DNA of 8,131 bases from an uncultured Lachnospiraceae bacterium (GTDB lineage Bacteria > Bacillota > Clostridia > Lachnospirales > Lachnospiraceae), in contig CAJOPP010000235.1 in NCBI GenBank assembly GCA_905236365.1, positions 1 to 8,131 on the forward strand, in the 5' to 3' direction. A program made the position numbers and the translations under genes. Shown here piece after piece: positions 5,985 through 8,131 of the stretch (positions within the stretch are counted from its first letter, which is position 1; each line of letters starts with the position of its first letter). The notes below the pieces were generated by a model, which was not told the origin of the DNA, searched no databases, and worked only from the letters and a program-made list of their open reading frames with translations.

Positions 5985-6577
5985 TGGATGAATTATTTCC
6001 GACAATACAGCGAAGTATTGAAACGTTGATTGAAGATGAGGAAGGGAATATTCCCGGTAATAAATTATTGGTCCTTGGAACGATGGTCCTGATTTTAGGG
6101 ACATTGTTTCCTCTTCAGGTATTTGCCGGGCATAAATCTCACAGCTCTCATAAATCCCATAGTTCCCATAGTTCAGGAAGCGGTGGAGGCCATGGCAGCC
6201 ATGAAAGTCATGTCAGTCATCAGAGCCATCAGAGCAGTACAGAGCATAGTAATCATTCCAGCCACAGTGACCATGGCAGTCATGCCAGCCATACTTCACA
6301 TTCCAACACTGGATCGCATTCTAACTCCAGATTTACTTCGGAGGGGGATGTGACATATGCTCCCGCCGCTTCTACTATTCAGGGTGTTACTGTAGAACCG
6401 GTAAAAACAACAGAACAGATGTTTCAGCTTCCTAATGTTAACCAGAATATTGAAGCGCCAAACAGGACTCCAGGTTCAGGGATATTGCCTAATCTTGCTG
6501 TTCCTGCGACAACAACAGGGGCAAAGATTGATGCAGGGAAATTACACGAACCGTCCGCTACGGCTGTCGTAGAATAG
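5984..6577 (+). CDS. hxsA: His-Xaa-Ser repeat protein (HxsA-type substrate)
   Basis: This 197-residue protein is the probable substrate of HxsB/HxsC. Residues 1-27 are a charged leader (MDELFPTIQRSIETLIEDEEGNIPGNK), 28-47 a hydrophobic segment, and 50-115 a low-complexity array of 18 histidines, 14 of them in exact H-x-S triplets. The tail (116-197) is rich in P, T, A and V with no cysteine. Two processing sites can be proposed. One is an A24-type cut after G21 or G25, just before the hydrophobic segment. The other is a signal-peptidase-I-like VFA(48)-G(49) just after it. The family is named for this repeat, and the modification probably falls on the triplets (inference). The start at 5984 overlaps the MORN stop (TAATG) with AGGTG (5971-5975) at 8 nt. 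An ATG at 5948 would add 12 residues inside the MORN gene and is less likely. Confidence 0.85.
   Translation: MDELFPTIQRSIETLIEDEEGNIPGNKLLVLGTMVLILGTLFPLQVFAGHKSHSSHKSHSSHSSGSGGGHGSHESHVSHQSHQSSTEHSNHSSHSDHGSHASHTSHSNTGSHSNSRFTSEGDVTYAPAASTIQGVTVEPVKTTEQMFQLPNVNQNIEAPNRTPGSGILPNLAVPATTTGAKIDAGKLHEPSATAVVE
6131..6328 (+). repeat. 9-bp-period repeat encoding the His-Xaa-Ser array
   Basis: Tandem 9-mers of type CAT-NNN-TCN/AGY run through hxsA, for example CATAGTTCC then CATAGTTCA (6158-6175) and CATCAGAGC twice (6218-6235). Five units are followed by a 15-base Gly-rich interruption (GSGGG, 6176-6190). Then come five more exact units and a looser part (6236-6328) where some units encode HSN, HSD, STE or TGS. 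The histidine codon is mostly CAT, while the middle and last codons vary, so the array is old enough to have diverged or is kept by selection on the protein. Confidence 0.85.
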
Positions 6578-6581
6578 GGGG
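6576..6581 (+). promoter_or_regulatory. Ribosome binding site of XpaC-like gene
   Basis: AGGGGG lies 8 nt before ATG 6590, overlapping the hxsA stop codon. It supports the start chosen for the next gene. Confidence 0.6.
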
Positions 6582-6589
6582 CTGTACAT

Positions 6590-7696
6590 ATGGGCTTGTT
6601 TGACTTTATGCACGGCAAAACAAAAGATGTTATTGCTGAAGAAGAAATTGCAGTTGAAGAATCTTTTATTGAAAGCGCAGAAAAGGCAGCGCTTATTGTC
6701 TCACAAAGCGTTGATGACGGAGATATCGCTGATGTCAGCAATAAATTAAGGGCTTACATTGGAGATTATTCAGGGAAAAATAAATATGTTTTCACTGCGC
6801 CTTCAATTGGGCAATGGATCATTTTGCTTCTTGTGGGAATTCTTTTTTCTATTGCTTTTATAGGGTTCTTGCCAATAGCAGCAGGAACATACTACTATTC
6901 CTCTACGTTTAAGGAATATGGAGCATATGGCCTTCTGGCTATAGTGGCAGTTGTTTTGTTTAACATTGCTCTTTGTAGAAAGGCAATAGGAGAAATAAGA
7001 TATTCAAAGAGATATGACCATTACCAGAATATTCTGAAGTATAGAAATATTGAAATCATTGACGATCTGTCAAATATGATTGATGCTCGGAGAGAACTGG
7101 TTGTCAAAGACTTAAAGAAGGCAGTAAAAACTAAATTAATACCACAAGGGCATTTTGGAAAAGATGATTTGTTCTTTATGGTATCGGATGATGCATATGC
7201 AAAGTACTCTTCAAGCAGAGCAGCATATGATCGCTATTTTAGGAAGGTACTGGAGGACCGCAGCAGAATGAAGGAGAGGACCAGAGAGACTGAGGAACTG
7301 CTCGAGCAAGGTGAAGAATATATAGCCAAAATAAGGGACTGCAACGATATTATCAAGGACAAAGAAGTGTCTGAGAAGCTGGATCGTATGGAAAAAGTGG
7401 TATCTGCTATTTTTCATGAGGTTGATATTAATCCGGCACAGGCTAATAAGTTGGGACTCTTTATCAATTATTATCTTCCCACAACAGAAAAGCTGTTGGA
7501 ATCATATATCGACATAGATGATAAACAGGTAAAGGGAAAGACTCTCCAAAAGACCCAAAGAGATATTACGCAAGCTCTCGATTCAATAAACAATGCTTTT
7601 GAAAGCCTGCTCGAAAGATTCTATGAAGAACAGGAAATAGATGTGGCAAGTGACATCTCAGCAATGGAGATAATTATGAAGCAGGAAGGCCTGTAA
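6590..7696 (+). CDS. XpaC-like (5-bromo-4-chloroindolyl phosphate hydrolysis family) membrane protein
   Basis: This 368-residue protein has an acidic N-terminal region (1-70), two membrane segments (about 75-99 and 112-130), and a long, mostly helical, charged cytoplasmic part (about 138-368) with coiled-coil character around 215-275. The C-terminal segment FINYYLPTTEKLLESY (291-306), continuing through K-T-x-x-D-I-x-x-A-L-D-S-I-N-x-A-F-E-x-L to FYEEQEIDVASDISAME (344-360), is the hallmark of the XpaC/5-bromo-4-chloroindolyl phosphate hydrolysis family. The family name comes from an old phenotype; no enzymatic activity is evident, and members often sit beside telA-type (toxic anion resistance) genes. 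No telA is in this window. Its place 12 nt after hxsA suggests it works with the exported or membrane-bound Hxs product, perhaps in an envelope complex, which is inference. Confidence 0.75.
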   Translation: MGLFDFMHGKTKDVIAEEEIAVEESFIESAEKAALIVSQSVDDGDIADVSNKLRAYIGDYSGKNKYVFTAPSIGQWIILLLVGILFSIAFIGFLPIAAGTYYYSSTFKEYGAYGLLAIVAVVLFNIALCRKAIGEIRYSKRYDHYQNILKYRNIEIIDDLSNMIDARRELVVKDLKKAVKTKLIPQGHFGKDDLFFMVSDDAYAKYSSSRAAYDRYFRKVLEDRSRMKERTRETEELLEQGEEYIAKIRDCNDIIKDKEVSEKLDRMEKVVSAIFHEVDINPAQANKLGLFINYYLPTTEKLLESYIDIDDKQVKGKTLQKTQRDITQALDSINNAFESLLERFYEEQEIDVASDISAMEIIMKQEGL

Positions 7697-7702
7697 ACCA
7701 AA

Positions 7703-7990
7703 ATGGATGAGATAATTATTAGATCCAGAGCGGTTTATTTAAACTGCGGAGATGATACCGAACGAGTTTTAATTACAACAATAGATCAGATAGAAGCCCT
7801 TTCTCTGGCGGGCGAAACACCTTTAAAAACCAAGCCGGTTAGTAAAAGGAAACAGTATCTGGATCTGCTAAAAGTAATTGATGACATGTCTGTACAATTA
7901 CGGCTTCATCAAGCGCAATTATTGAAAAATCTCACTATCTATGATCGCATGGGGGATTTGATCAGAGATTGCACCGGAAGGCATTCATAA
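7703..7990 (+). CDS. Hypothetical 95-residue protein, last gene of the hxs operon
   Basis: I do not recognise a family. The protein is small and soluble, with no signal peptide or membrane segment and one cysteine near each end (C15, C90). A short beta-like N-terminus (MDEIIIRSRAVYLN) leads into a predominantly helical part with KRKQYLDLLKVIDDMSVQLRLH (49-70) and LLKNLTIYDRMGDLI. AGGAAGG (7683-7689) lies 13 nt before the ATG. The gene begins 6 nt after the XpaC-like stop and in the same reading frame, with only two codons between that TAA and this ATG, so it cannot be extended upstream. It is probably co-translated with the XpaC-like gene and may be its partner. No long open frame follows on the + strand. 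Confidence 0.65.
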   Translation: MDEIIIRSRAVYLNCGDDTERVLITTIDQIEALSLAGETPLKTKPVSKRKQYLDLLKVIDDMSVQLRLHQAQLLKNLTIYDRMGDLIRDCTGRHS

Positions 7991-7995
7991 CAATT

Positions 7996-8045
7996 ATGCC
8001 GCTCCGGCTCCCCTACGCTATACTTCAGGGGCACTGGAGCGGCAT
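7996..8045. repeat. Compound inverted repeat after the operon
   Basis: ATGCCGCTCC (7996-8005) and GGAGCGGCAT (8036-8045) are perfect reverse complements. Inside them CCCCT (8010-8014) pairs with AGGGG (8027-8031), separated from the outer stem by a 4x4 internal loop (GGCT/CACT), with a 12-nt apical loop. It begins six bases after the last stop. No T-run follows on either strand (CCGCATCAC on +), so it is not a textbook Rho-independent terminator, though it may still end or stabilise the transcript. A palindromic repeat element or the border of a mobile unit is the alternative. Confidence 0.6.
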
Positions 8046-8046
8046 C

Positions 8047-8062
8047 CGCATCACATCATGCG
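8047..8062. repeat. Small hairpin CGCAT-N6-ATGCG
   Basis: CGCAT (8047-8051) and ATGCG (8058-8062) form a 5-bp stem with a 6-nt loop directly after the larger inverted repeat. It is short and could be chance, but its place in a row with the larger structure and the following tandem repeat suggests a structured repeat region. Confidence 0.35.
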
Positions 8063-8085
8063 AGGCCGGTTATGAGGCCGGTTAT
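8062..8085. repeat. 12-bp tandem duplication GAGGCCGGTTAT x2
   Basis: Two identical, adjacent copies of GAGGCCGGTTAT occupy 8062-8073 and 8074-8085. The surrounding 7991-8131 is visibly richer in G+C than the operon and has no recognisable coding sequence of its own. The window ends before it can be seen whether a gene or element begins here. Confidence 0.7.
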
Positions 8086-8131
8086 TCAACACGGGTATGT
8101 TGGCTCGTTTCGCTCATGGAACAATGGCTGC

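Noticed and set aside
6131..6328. CRISPR-like array
   Set aside because: The 9-bp units have no spacers and encode an in-frame His-Xaa-Ser protein repeat. No cas genes are nearby.
6123..6353. 76-codon + strand frame over the H-x-S array
   Set aside because: This is an out-of-frame shadow of the 9-bp repeat, where stops are rare by composition. The hxsA frame explains the region.
6424..6741. 105-codon minus-strand frame across the hxsA/XpaC-like junction
   Set aside because: It is antisense to two well-supported genes, with composition typical of a shadow frame and no recognisable domain.
7996..8045. Rho-independent terminator
   Set aside because: The stem is strong, but no T-run follows on either strand, so I annotate it as an inverted repeat only.
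8098..8131. Start of a gene at the right edge (open frame from the ATG at 8098)
   Set aside because: Only about 11 codons are visible, without a Shine-Dalgarno or recognisable motif, so it cannot be supported.

Overview
The window comes from a low-to-moderate GC Firmicute, most likely a gut or rumen Clostridia/Lachnospiraceae-type bacterium. This rests on GGAGG-type ribosome binding sites, AT-leaning coding sequence, tightly packed co-directional genes, and family matches (DUF6994-like, MmcQ/YjbR-like, XpaC-like) common in that group. The species cannot be named from sequence alone.

The left flank (1-540) holds the 3' end of a DUF6994-like gene, a 24-codon remnant that looks like the start of an MmcQ/YjbR-family gene, and a leader with a TTGACA box and a 7-bp dyad just upstream of the first operon gene.

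Positions 541-7990 form one dense + strand operon of nine genes with gaps of -4 to +12 nt. It is a His-Xaa-Ser (Hxs) peptide-modification locus: hxsD, a second short HxsD-like gene, an A24 (prepilin/preflagellin-type) aspartic peptidase, radical SAM enzymes HxsC and HxsB, a membrane-anchored MORN-repeat protein, the HxsA-type substrate (signal/anchor segment followed by an array of H-x-S triplets), an XpaC-like membrane/coiled-coil protein, and an unrecognised 95-residue protein.

Inferred logic: the two radical SAM proteins, helped by the HxsD pair, modify the His-Xaa-Ser array of HxsA in the cytoplasm. The product then goes to or through the membrane, and the A24 peptidase may cut the HxsA leader at a glycine just before its hydrophobic segment. 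The MORN and XpaC-like proteins could make up a surface or envelope module working with the modified protein. The Hxs core is a family already defined computationally. Its combination with A24, MORN and XpaC-like proteins is the least familiar part here, and the biochemical modification and biological role are not known to me.

The right flank (7991-8131) has no clear gene. It carries a compound inverted repeat, a smaller hairpin and a 12-bp tandem duplication.
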